16,114 nt of DNA from Verrucomicrobiota bacterium (lineage in GTDB: Bacteria > Verrucomicrobiota > Verrucomicrobiia > Chthoniobacterales > UBA10450). The stretch's first letter is position 1, and each line of letters opens with the position of its first letter. Under the pieces are notes generated by a model. It ran no database searches. It was not told where the DNA came from and worked only from the letters and a program-made list of their open reading frames with translations. A program made the translations under genes and the position numbers. The DNA lies in contig QHOQ01000053.1 in NCBI GenBank assembly GCA_003219355.1, positions 1 through 16,114 on the forward strand, given 5' to 3'. Below are positions 6,919 to 13,778 of the stretch, piece by piece.

Positions 6919-7467
6919 ATGATTGAAGCTTTAAAACGTCACTGGTGGGTTCTGGTCATCAGGGGCATCTGTGGAATTATTTTCGGCTTTATCGCGCTTG
7001 CGTATCCTGGCTTGGCTCTCGCGACGTTGGTGCTCTTGTTCGGAGCGTGGGTGCTGTTTGACGGCGTATTCCGCATTATTGGCGCGACTGCGGGTCGCGC
7101 CTCTGACCCCGACTGGGGCTTCCATCTCACCATTGGGATTCTCGGAGTTGTCGTCGGCTTCCTGACATTCCGCGCGCCTGGTATAACCGCACTCGTCCTG
7201 ATCATCTATATCGCCGCCTGGGCGCTCATGGTCGGCGCGGCTGAGATCGCATTCGCAATCAAACTGCGCAAGGAGATGAAAGGCGAGTGGTTCCTGATTC
7301 TGATGGGTTTGGCCTCGATTATCTTCGCCGTGCTGCTTCTATGGAATCCGGGTCCGGGCGCTCTCGCTCTGCTCTGGCTCATCGGATCCTACGCAATCGT
7401 ACTTGGTATTTTGGCAATCTTTTTTGGCTTTCGATTGCGCAGCCTCCGTACGCCGCTTCCATCTTAG
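6919..7467 (+). CDS. HdeD family (DUF308) membrane protein
   Basis: 182 residues with six evenly spaced hydrophobic helices and the family's start, HWWVLVIRGICGIIFGFIALAYPG. The paired DUF308 repeats are visible: ALATLVLLFGAWVLFDGVFRI, the RAPGITALVLIIYIAAWALMVGAAEI copy, and the WNPGPGALALLWLIGSYAIVLGI copy. In E. coli, HdeD is an inner-membrane protein linked to acid resistance at high cell density; in other bacteria the role is unproven. It has its own strong ribosome binding site and a 147-bp upstream gap, so it is probably a separate transcription unit. The pI-neutral short C-terminal tail (RLRSLRTPLPS) ends just before a noncoding gap with a tRNA remnant. Confidence 0.92.
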   Translation: MIEALKRHWWVLVIRGICGIIFGFIALAYPGLALATLVLLFGAWVLFDGVFRIIGATAGRASDPDWGFHLTIGILGVVVGFLTFRAPGITALVLIIYIAAWALMVGAAEIAFAIKLRKEMKGEWFLILMGLASIIFAVLLLWNPGPGALALLWLIGSYAIVLGILAIFFGFRLRSLRTPLPS

Positions 7468-7522
7468 TGAAATTAATAGAAACTCGTCTGATTTCCCCGA
7501 CGCCAATAAAATATACTCACGC

Positions 7523-7582
7523 GGGCCTGTGGCTGAGCGGTGAGAGCAGGGACCCATAGCCTCCTGGGTTCGCGGTGCGAAG
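7523..7582 (+). pseudogene. Decayed tRNA copy (tRNA-CAU-like 5' part)
   Basis: The first ~45 bases follow the intact tRNA at 14352-14424 almost base for base. GGGCCTGT is identical, GGCTGAGCGGTGAGAGCA differs from the D arm at three positions, and GGGACCCATAGCC lines up with the anticodon arm with one deletion. Beyond that, TGGGTTCGCGGTGCGAAG cannot form the T arm, and no acceptor 3' strand pairs with GGGCCTG. It is a nonfunctional remnant of a duplicated or integration-disrupted tRNA gene. Confidence 0.65.
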
Positions 7583-7753
7583 AGTTAGGTTTTGTTTACC
7601 GTCATCAAAGACAGGTAACCTGGCGTTTTTTTGGCCGACTATACGACCTTATGCGATCTATTGAGCGATTAATCTACAGCGTTGGCCTATGATCCCTCCG
7701 ATCTCCCGCGTCGAATTCGCGACGGCGAAGACGAGCCAACATTCTAATCTCTT
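7583..7753. other. Noncoding gap upstream of the poly-HAMP kinase
   Basis: No open frame is convincing here. An imperfect stem (aggtt...ttacc with ggtaacct, 7587-7623) followed closely by a T7 run ending near 7632 could be a weak rho-independent terminator for the preceding unit. I see no near-consensus promoter for the kinase. Confidence 0.35.
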
Positions 7754-10700
7754 ATGAAGAGAACCACCTCGGCTCACGTGGGGCGCCCGAGAAACGGTTC
7801 GCGGCTCAGCAGCAGCGAGCCGGATGCCAAGCAGCTCCTTGCCGCATTGGGAGCATTCGAACGCGGTGATTTTTCGGCGCGCCTGCCAGGCGACTGGACC
7901 GGCATCGCCGGCAAAATCGCGGACACATTTAATGAAGTGATCAGAACCAGCCAGCGCATGACGCAGGAGCTGGAGCGAATCCGGCGCGTGGTTGGCAAGG
8001 AAGGCCGAATCACACAGAGAGCGTCACTCGGAGACGTGTCGGATTCGTGGGCCCGGACGATCGGCTCGGTCAATGATCTGATCGGCGATCTGGTGCATCC
8101 GACGAGTGAAGTGGCGCGCGTCATCGGAGCGGTAGCGAAGGGCGACTTGTCCAAAACCATGGCGACTGAGATCGAAGGCCGGCCTCTCGAAGGGGAGGTT
8201 TTGCGCACGGCAAAAACGGTAAACAGAATGGTCGAACAGCTCGGGGCCTTTGCATCGGAAGTAACGCGCGTTGCGCGTGAGGTGGGCACGGAGGGCAAGC
8301 TTGGTGGTCAGGCGAAGGTCCAGCGTGTCGCCGGTACCTGGAAAGATTTAACAGAAAACGTCAACCTTATGGCCGGCAATCTTACGGCGCAGGTCCGCAA
8401 CATCGCAACCGTGACGACCGCGGTGGCGAATGGCGATCTAACCAAGAAAATCACAGTCGATGTCAAAGGCGAGTTTCTTGAACTAAAAGACACGGTCAAC
8501 GTCATGGTGGACCAACTACGCTCTTTCGCTTCTGAGGTTACGCGCGTGGCACGCGAGGTCGGTTCCGAAGGGATCCTTGGCGGACAAGCGCGGGTAGAAG
8601 GTGTCTCTGGCACGTGGAAGGACTTGACCGACTCGGTCAATTCTATGGCGCGCAATCTGACCAGTCAGGTGCGTAACATTGCCGCGATCACGACTGCTGT
8701 CGCGACCGGGAATCTATCGAAGAAGATCACGGTCGAGGTGAAAGGGGAAATTCTCGAGCTGAAAAATACCATTAACACAATGGTCGATCAGCTCAGCTCG
8801 TTCGCATCGGAGGTGACGCGCGTGGCTCGGGAAGTGGGCACGGAAGGAAAACTTGGCGGCCAGGCGGATGTGAAAGGAGTGGCCGGGACGTGGAAAGATT
8901 TGACCGACAGTGTGAATTCAATGGCCGGGAATCTCACCGCGCAGGTGCGCAACATCGCCGAAGTCACTACTGCAGTTGCGAATGGCGACCTGTCGAAAAA
9001 GATCACTGTCGATGTCCGCGGAGAGATTCTCGCGCTCAAAGATACGATCAACACAATGGTCGATCAGCTCCGTTCGTTCGCTTCGGAAGTGACGCGGGTG
9101 GCGCGCGAAGTCGGGACCGAGGGCAAGCTGGGCGGGCAGGCGGATGTGCGAGGCGTCGCCGGCACGTGGAAGAATTTGACCGACAACGTCAACATGATGG
9201 CGGGAAACCTGACGGGCCAGGTCCGGAATATCGCTGAGGTTACGACAGCGATTGCGAATGGCGACCTGTCGAAAAAGATCACCGTTGATGTGCGCGGTGA
9301 GATTCTTGAAATGAAGAAGACGATCAACACGCTGGTTGATCGATTGAGTTCATTTGCATCCGAAGTGACACGCGTCGCCCGCGAAGTGGGGTCGGAGGGA
9401 ATTCTTGGTGGTCAGGCTGAGGTGCGCGGCGTCTCCGGCACATGGAAGGATTTGACCGACTCGGTTAATTTCATGGCGGGGAATCTCACTGCGCAGGTGC
9501 GAAACATTGCTCTCGTGACAACCGCGGTCGCGCGCGGCGATCTGTCGAAAAAAATCACGGTCGACGTAAAGGGCGAAATCGCGGAGTTGAAAGACACTGT
9601 CAACACAATGGTTGACCAGCTCAGCTCATTTGCATCGGAAGTAACGCGCGTGGCTCGCGAGGTGGGAACTGAAGGAGAACTGGGCGGCCAGGCGGACGTG
9701 AAAGGAGTCGCCGGGACTTGGAAAGACTTGACCGACAGTGTGAATTCCATGGCCAGCAACCTGACCGATCAGGTCCGCAATATTGCCGAGGTGACGACAG
9801 CAGTTGCGCGAGGCGACCTGTCGAAAAAGATCACGGTCGACGTAAAGGGTGAAATTTTTGAGCTCAAGAGCACCGTCAATACGATGGTGGATCAACTCAA
9901 TTCGTTCGCTTCGGAAGTGACGCGCGTCGCGCGCGAAGTCGGCACGGAGGGCAAACTGGGAGGACAGGCCACGGTCAAGGGGGTTGGCGGGACGTGGAAA
10001 GACCTGACGGACAGCGTGAATTCCATGGGCAGCAATCTGACCAACCAAGTGCGCGGCATCGCAAAAGTAGTTACCGCGGTCGCGAATGGCGACCTCAAGC
10101 AAAAGCTTCTTGTCGAAGCGAAAGGTGAAATTGCTGAGCTCGCCAACACCATGAACAGCATGACGGAAACGCTTGCCACTTTCGCGGAGCAAGTTACGAC
10201 AGTGGCGCGCGAAGTCGGTGTTGAAGGAAAGCTAGGCGGTCAGGCGAACGTGCCTGGTGCTGCCGGTACATGGTGCGATTTGACCGATAATGTGAACCGG
10301 CTGGCAGCAAATCTGACTACGCAGCTTCGCGCTATCGTCGAGGTCGCGACGGCAGTGACGGAAGGAGACCTGACACGTTCAATCCAGGTGGAAGCGCAGG
10401 GTGAGGTTGCATTCGTGAAGGACAACATCAACGAAATGATCCGCAATTTGAAAGACACGACGTTGCGGAATGAAGAGCAAGACTGGCTCAAAACCAATCT
10501 CGCGAAATTCTCGCGCATGCTGCAGGGACAAAGGGACCTGCTAACGGTTGGCAAACTTATCTTGTCCGAACTGGCCCCGGTCGTCTCTGCGCAACACGGC
10601 GTCTTCTATATCATGGATAGTTCCGTGGAAGAGCCTGAACTCAAGCTTTTGGCAAGCTACGCCTACCGCGAGCGTAGAGGTGCAAAGAATCGCTTCAAAT

Positions 10701-12205
10701 TGGGGGATAGTTTGGTTGGACAAGCGGCGCTGGAAAAAAAACGCATTGTCCTGACCGACGTCCCGTACGGTTACGTGAAGGTGAGTTCTGGCCTGGGTGA
10801 GTCGCGCCCGATGAACATCGTCATTCTGCCCATTTTGTTCGAAGGAGAAGTAAAAGGGGTGATAGAACTATCATCGCTTGATCGTTTCACCTCCACCCAT
10901 CAGGCGTTTCTCGATCAACTGATGGAGAGCATCGGTATTGTGCTCAATACGATTCAAGCGAACACGCGGACGGAAAACCTGCTCAAACAGTCGCAATTGC
11001 TAGCCGTGGAACTCCAAAATCGGCAGGACGAGTTGCAGAAAACGAACCTCGAGTTGCACGAAAAGGCGCGCTCGAATCTCGCGAAAGATCAGTTTCTTGC
11101 CATGCTCAGCCACGAGTTGCGCACTCCTCTTACTCCGGTTCTCGCGTCTGCCATCGCACTCGAGAATGAACAGGCCTTGCCGGAGAATGTTCAGGAATCA
11201 ACCCAGATAATTCGCCGCAATGTGGAATTGGAAGCGCGGCTCATCGATGATCTCCTCGATCTAACGCGTATTAGCAGAGGTAAGGTCCAACTCAATTTTG
11301 AAGTCGTTAACGCTCACACGCTGTTGCAAAATGCTCTCGAAATTTGTCAGACGGATATCGATCGAAAGCACCTGGCGCTTCGGCTCGATCTCGCTGCCCA
11401 CAAAGTCTATCTGCAAGCCGACCCGGCGCGACTTCAGCAGATCTTTTGGAATCTCATCAAGAACGCTGTTAAGTTTACACCCGAAGGCGGTCAAATTTGC
11501 GTTTCCACGAGTAATGATGCAGGCGATCAACTGCATGTGAAAGTAGTCGATACCGGCTTCGGGATTGAACCGGAATCACTACCGAAAATCTTTGACGCTT
11601 TTGAGCAAGCTGGCTGGACGCAGTTCGGAGGTTTGGGTCTCGGCCTTGCAATCAGCAAAACGCTTGTCGATGCCCATAAAGGAACGATCACCGCGGAAAG
11701 CGCCGGACGAAACAAGGGCGCCACGTTTACATTGATCTTCCCCACTTGCAAAAGGGTGGATGATCAGGCTGCGCCGGCCGCTTCGCCCACGACGCCACAA
11801 CGCCAGACCATGCGCATCCTGTTGGTCGAGGACCACGAAGATACAAACCGATCGCTCACAAGGTTACTTCGGCGGCGCGGCCATCATGTGCAGTCGGCCA
11901 GCACGGTTCAGTCGGCGCTCGATCTAGGCAAGAAGGAAGAATTTGACGTGCTTATCAGCGACCTCGGATTACCCGATGGCAGTGGAATCGATCTGATGCG
12001 AACGCTGAATTCCGAGCGGCAACTTTTGGGAATCGCCCTGACCGGTTTCGGAATGGAAGATGATATCCGTAAAAGTCATGATGCAGGATTCAAGCATCAC
12101 CTCGTGAAGCCGATCGACTTAAACAAGCTTGATTTGCTCATTCAGGAAGGCGCGGCGGCACTGCCAGGCAAGAGCGCTTCGAAGACTGCGAATCGTAGTG
12201 GTTGA
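7754..12205 (+). CDS. Soluble poly-HAMP hybrid sensor histidine kinase (Nik1/Os-1-like)
   Basis: A 1483-residue cytosolic hybrid kinase with no signal peptide or membrane helix. Residues 28-165 hold divergent HAMP-like segments (GAFERGDFSARLPGDW; GAVAKGDLSKTM). Residues 166-901 are eight 92-residue units, each pairing a FASEVTRVAREVG half with a canonical VTTAVANGDLSKKITVDV half, i.e. about two HAMP modules per unit. A GAF domain follows (about 927-1070), then a coiled coil (1072-1110). HisKA has phospho-acceptor H1120 in MLSHELRTPL. HATPase_c shows N1233/N1237, DTGFGI (1266-1271) and GGLGLGL (1292-1298). The C-terminal receiver (about 1353-1470) has D1403 in LISDLGLPDG. Fungal group III kinases with this layout sense osmotic stress; the bacterial signal and output partner are unknown. 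ATG 7754 lacks a clear ribosome binding site. Phosphate probably passes H1120 to D1403 and then to an unlinked phosphotransfer protein. Confidence 0.95.
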   Translation: MKRTTSAHVGRPRNGSRLSSSEPDAKQLLAALGAFERGDFSARLPGDWTGIAGKIADTFNEVIRTSQRMTQELERIRRVVGKEGRITQRASLGDVSDSWARTIGSVNDLIGDLVHPTSEVARVIGAVAKGDLSKTMATEIEGRPLEGEVLRTAKTVNRMVEQLGAFASEVTRVAREVGTEGKLGGQAKVQRVAGTWKDLTENVNLMAGNLTAQVRNIATVTTAVANGDLTKKITVDVKGEFLELKDTVNVMVDQLRSFASEVTRVAREVGSEGILGGQARVEGVSGTWKDLTDSVNSMARNLTSQVRNIAAITTAVATGNLSKKITVEVKGEILELKNTINTMVDQLSSFASEVTRVAREVGTEGKLGGQADVKGVAGTWKDLTDSVNSMAGNLTAQVRNIAEVTTAVANGDLSKKITVDVRGEILALKDTINTMVDQLRSFASEVTRVAREVGTEGKLGGQADVRGVAGTWKNLTDNVNMMAGNLTGQVRNIAEVTTAIANGDLSKKITVDVRGEILEMKKTINTLVDRLSSFASEVTRVAREVGSEGILGGQAEVRGVSGTWKDLTDSVNFMAGNLTAQVRNIALVTTAVARGDLSKKITVDVKGEIAELKDTVNTMVDQLSSFASEVTRVAREVGTEGELGGQADVKGVAGTWKDLTDSVNSMASNLTDQVRNIAEVTTAVARGDLSKKITVDVKGEIFELKSTVNTMVDQLNSFASEVTRVAREVGTEGKLGGQATVKGVGGTWKDLTDSVNSMGSNLTNQVRGIAKVVTAVANGDLKQKLLVEAKGEIAELANTMNSMTETLATFAEQVTTVAREVGVEGKLGGQANVPGAAGTWCDLTDNVNRLAANLTTQLRAIVEVATAVTEGDLTRSIQVEAQGEVAFVKDNINEMIRNLKDTTLRNEEQDWLKTNLAKFSRMLQGQRDLLTVGKLILSELAPVVSAQHGVFYIMDSSVEEPELKLLASYAYRERRGAKNRFKLGDSLVGQAALEKKRIVLTDVPYGYVKVSSGLGESRPMNIVILPILFEGEVKGVIELSSLDRFTSTHQAFLDQLMESIGIVLNTIQANTRTENLLKQSQLLAVELQNRQDELQKTNLELHEKARSNLAKDQFLAMLSHELRTPLTPVLASAIALENEQALPENVQESTQIIRRNVELEARLIDDLLDLTRISRGKVQLNFEVVNAHTLLQNALEICQTDIDRKHLALRLDLAAHKVYLQADPARLQQIFWNLIKNAVKFTPEGGQICVSTSNDAGDQLHVKVVDTGFGIEPESLPKIFDAFEQAGWTQFGGLGLGLAISKTLVDAHKGTITAESAGRNKGATFTLIFPTCKRVDDQAAPAASPTTPQRQTMRILLVEDHEDTNRSLTRLLRRRGHHVQSASTVQSALDLGKKEEFDVLISDLGLPDGSGIDLMRTLNSERQLLGIALTGFGMEDDIRKSHDAGFKHHLVKPIDLNKLDLLIQEGAAALPGKSASKTANRSG
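8249..10456 (+). repeat. Eight tandem 276-bp units encoding poly-HAMP
   Basis: Units start at 8249, 8525, 8801, 9077, 9353, 9629, 9905 and 10181. All are exactly 92 codons, with no insertion or deletion between them. Protein identity is high, while third codon positions have drifted widely, so the array is old and under selection on length. Units 7 and especially 8 are the most divergent (KQKLLVEAKGE; TRSIQVEAQGE). Short exact tracts such as the GGCGACCTGTCGAAAAAG core are shared by units 3, 4 and 6. Confidence 0.95.
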
Positions 12206-12293
12206 TTACGAAATCAGCGCAGGCGATCTATGCCGCAACAGGTTGGATCGAACAGTCCCTTGCTTGAGTGAAATCTATCGACTTCTTTGAGGG

Positions 12294-12563
12294 TCATTTA
12301 ATTCGATAGACTGTGATTTTGTCTAGTCTACCGAGGCGGCGGCTTACCACTTTTATTCCAAGACGCTTCGCTATCACGCGAACACCGTCTTCGCATCGCA
12401 AGGGCCACTCGGATGAGTCTCCGATTTCCATTTCGGAAAGACCTTTTCGAAGGGCGACGTAAATCCCATTTTTGATTTTGTATCTTCCTCCAAATCCCCG
12501 CGGTGGAAGTTGGGTTTTCAAACGCAAGCGAGATTTGACCGGCATGGACGCTATGCGCTTCAA
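12294..12563 (-). CDS. Small basic hypothetical protein, 89 residues
   Basis: I do not recognise the family. The product is strongly basic (KSRLRLKTQL, RVIAKRLGIKVVSRRLGRLDK) with a central YKIKNGIYVALRKGL segment, so nucleic-acid binding is possible but unproven. A TTG start at 12563 is preferred over ATG 12545, because the minus strand reads AGAAGGA, then five bases, then TTG: a strong Shine-Dalgarno at ideal spacing. The SD overlaps the end of a short upstream open frame (stop at 12565-12567), suggesting translational coupling. No signal peptide or membrane helix. It is convergent with the kinase gene. Confidence 0.5.
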   Translation of the reverse strand: MKRIASMPVKSRLRLKTQLPPRGFGGRYKIKNGIYVALRKGLSEMEIGDSSEWPLRCEDGVRVIAKRLGIKVVSRRLGRLDKITVYRIK

Positions 12564-12564
12564 A

Positions 12565-12624
12565 TTAATCCTTCTTAGAACGTAAAAGGTTTAGTGCTTC
12601 ACGAATGACTGAAATAACGTTCAT
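12565..12624 (-). CDS. Short ORF (19 codons from ATG) upstream of small basic protein
   Basis: From ATG 12624 the frame gives an amphipathic peptide, MNVISVIREALNLLRSKKD. The same frame stays open upstream for about 20 more codons (to a TGA near 12690) without any normal start, reading protein-like sequence (IRGGQIDTERCYEKA). It could be the tail of a broken gene or a short coupled leader peptide. Its stop lies one base from the TTG of the next gene. Confidence 0.25.
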   Translation of the reverse strand: MNVISVIREALNLLRSKKD

Positions 12625-12664
12625 GGCTTTTTCGTAACATCTTTCGGTGTCTATCTGTCCGCCA

Positions 12665-12681
12665 CGTATCGCCGGGATACG
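12665..12681. repeat. Inverted repeat CGTATC-N5-GATACG
   Basis: A perfect 6-bp stem with a 5-nt GC-rich loop lies between the FecR-like gene stop and the short ORF. There is no following T-run, so it is only a weak candidate terminator or attenuator. Confidence 0.3.
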
Positions 12682-12732
12682 AAGCTGCCGTTTTCACGTT
12701 TCGATTACACAAGCCGGGTTAGGGAAATTTAT

Positions 12733-13134
12733 TTATCCTGTGACCGCTGCCGTGACGGCTCCCATCTTGACTTTTGCGCCGCCAGAATTTTTCGGCACGT
12801 AAAGCAAAAATTGACCGCTGCCCAGATCAATGGTCCGCGCCCCTTCTCCCACACTAAAGATAGTCTTCTCGCCGAGACGGGTAATCGTTTTGTCCTTAAA
12901 AGTCAGTTCACTCCGGGACTGGACACCAGTTTTCACCGCCGTGCCCTGGCGAACATTATCGCTTACTGCCGCCGGACGCGGTGAAGCGTTTGATGGGAGC
13001 AGTCGAACGTCCTGGATGACTTGAGTTACCTGGGCTTCTTTGAGATCGGCTGCGCTGACCTCGGTTGGGAGCCAATTCGCAAGCGCAAACGCTAGCGACG
13101 CGATGGTTAAAATGACCCGGAATTGGATATTCAT
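12733..13134 (-). pseudogene. Secreted FecR-domain protein, truncated in mid-domain
   Basis: A Sec signal peptide opens the product (MNIQFRVILTIASLAFALANWLPTEVSA, with probable cleavage after SA). The first half of a FecR domain follows: VTQVIQDVRLLP, AVSDNVRQGTAVKTGVQSRSELTFKDKTITRLGEKTIFSV, GSGQFLLYVPKNSGGAKVKMGAVTAAVTG. Then a TAA stops it exactly where family members continue with TGTT... and about 90 more residues. No C-terminal remnant is readable in any frame downstream. Full-length relatives are periplasmic or surface proteins of unclear role, and several occur per genome in Verrucomicrobiota. ATG 13134 (AAAAGGATC just upstream) is preferred; ATG 13158 would add eight polar residues. 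It may be a truncated gene or a short functional variant. Confidence 0.65.
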
Positions 13135-13189
13135 GATCCTTTTGTAATCAGCCTTCATGCCAAGTCTCTGAAACCCTAGCTGAATAAAA

Positions 13190-13318
13190 ATGAACGCTGC
13201 GTTAGTTACTAAACAAGAGTCGCTTATGGAGCATTTCTTTTACCAAAATAGACAGCTCCTACTAGAGTGCGCCGAACTCTCCAGAGTGCATTCTAAGGCC
13301 GCGCCGGTCCAGTTTTAG
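13190..13318 (+). CDS. Possible small protein, 42 residues
   Basis: The frame ATG 13190 to TAG 13318 reads a plausible helical peptide, including MEHFFYQNRQLLLECAELSRVH in its second half. AATAAAA precedes the ATG, so there is no ribosome binding site. No family is recognised. It is divergent from the FecR-like gene and could equally be chance. Confidence 0.2.
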   Translation: MNAALVTKQESLMEHFFYQNRQLLLECAELSRVHSKAAPVQF

Positions 13319-13463
13319 GCCAATCACGCTCTACTTTGTGCCAGGCGCCGGAGGTGGCGTTCTAACCGTTGCGTAGCCGCGTGATGCCAAATGCGCCCGT
13401 TGCACTTTGTGGAAGTGTTGAGCGATATGACGCGGGCGAGCCTCAGCCTTTCAAATCCAACAC

Positions 13464-13503
13464 TTGTTACGTATTTGTTACGAGTAGTTACTAATTTGTT
13501 ACG
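13464..13503 (+). promoter_or_regulatory. Four helically phased TTGTTACG-type repeats (OmpR/PhoB-like operator)
   Basis: TTGTTACG occurs at 13464, 13475 and 13496, with a 6/8 match TAGTTACT at 13485; the steps are 11, 10 and 11 bp. GTTAC direct repeats at one helical turn are the typical binding pattern of OmpR/PhoB winged-helix regulators. The block ends 8 bp before TTGACT, the arrangement expected for an activator contacting RNA polymerase. Confidence 0.6.
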
Positions 13504-13511
13504 GAAATAAC

Positions 13512-13540
13512 TTGACTCTCTGTGAATCGATCCTCACGAT
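13512..13540 (+). promoter_or_regulatory. Candidate sigma70 promoter upstream of LGFP gene
   Basis: TTGACT (5/6 of the -35 consensus) is followed after 17 bp by CACGAT, a poor -10 (3/6). A strong -35 with a weak -10 and an adjacent phased activator site fit an activator-dependent promoter. A 6-bp inverted repeat ATCCGA...TCGGAT (13539-13561) lies in the expected start-site region. Confidence 0.4.
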
Positions 13541-13607
13541 CCGACTCGCTAGTGATCGGATATGTGGTGGAACAGGAAAATGAGAAAGAAATTGAAGCAA
13601 AACGGCC

Positions 13608-13778
13608 ATGAATAAATTTCTACGTTTCTTTCGCGAGTTGCGTCGGCGGCTTGCTTGGCGCCGCAAGCGTTTTACGGAGCTCGACCAGTTTTCCGAATCT
13701 TGTGAACACGCAGAGTGGACCAAATTCTGGAAATACAAACCGGGGAATGGGCGATCGTCAGCGAGCGCTCAACCATGA
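13608..13778 (+). CDS. 56-residue ORF, probable N-terminus of the LGFP protein split by a frameshift
   Basis: From ATG 13608 the frame reads a strongly basic then acidic, protein-like sequence (MNKFLRFFRELRRRLAWRR...TELDQFSESCEHAEWTKFW). It ends at TGA 13776-13778. The following LGFP gene occupies the +1 frame. Removing one G from the GGGG run at 13742-13745 would join both into a single 211-residue protein continuing ...WKYKPGMGDRQRAL. In the LGFP frame the same bases read low-complexity Ser/Asn-rich sequence, so this frame is the natural one here. Alternatively it is a real small overlapping gene. Confidence 0.5.
   Translation: MNKFLRFFRELRRRLAWRRKRFTELDQFSESCEHAEWTKFWKYKPGNGRSSASAQP

Larger units (their letters stand above)
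13159..13607. other. 450-bp noncoding/regulatory gap
   Basis: This gap separates the divergent FecR-like and LGFP genes. It contains a 42-codon open frame at 13190-13318, a phased repeat block at 13464-13503, a -35-like TTGACT at 13512, and an inverted repeat at 13539-13561. Between 13319 and 13460 I see nothing beyond GC-rich scattered dyads. Confidence 0.7.

Noticed and set aside
8249..10456. Regularly spaced repeats suggestive of a CRISPR or satellite array
   Set aside because: The period is 276 bp, the units are fully coding, and there are no unique spacers; this is a protein-domain repeat.
7774..10554. A ladder of 88-188-residue minus-strand open frames inside the kinase gene, several of which resemble each other
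   Set aside because: They are antisense shadows of the 276-bp repeats; their mutual similarity comes from the repeated sense sequence, and their content (Ser/Pro/Thr/Arg-rich) is not protein-like.
12565..12732. Riboswitch-like structured region between the FecR-like gene and the basic protein
   Set aside because: Only one short hairpin is evident, and no known riboswitch core (for example GEMM c-di-GMP) could be matched.
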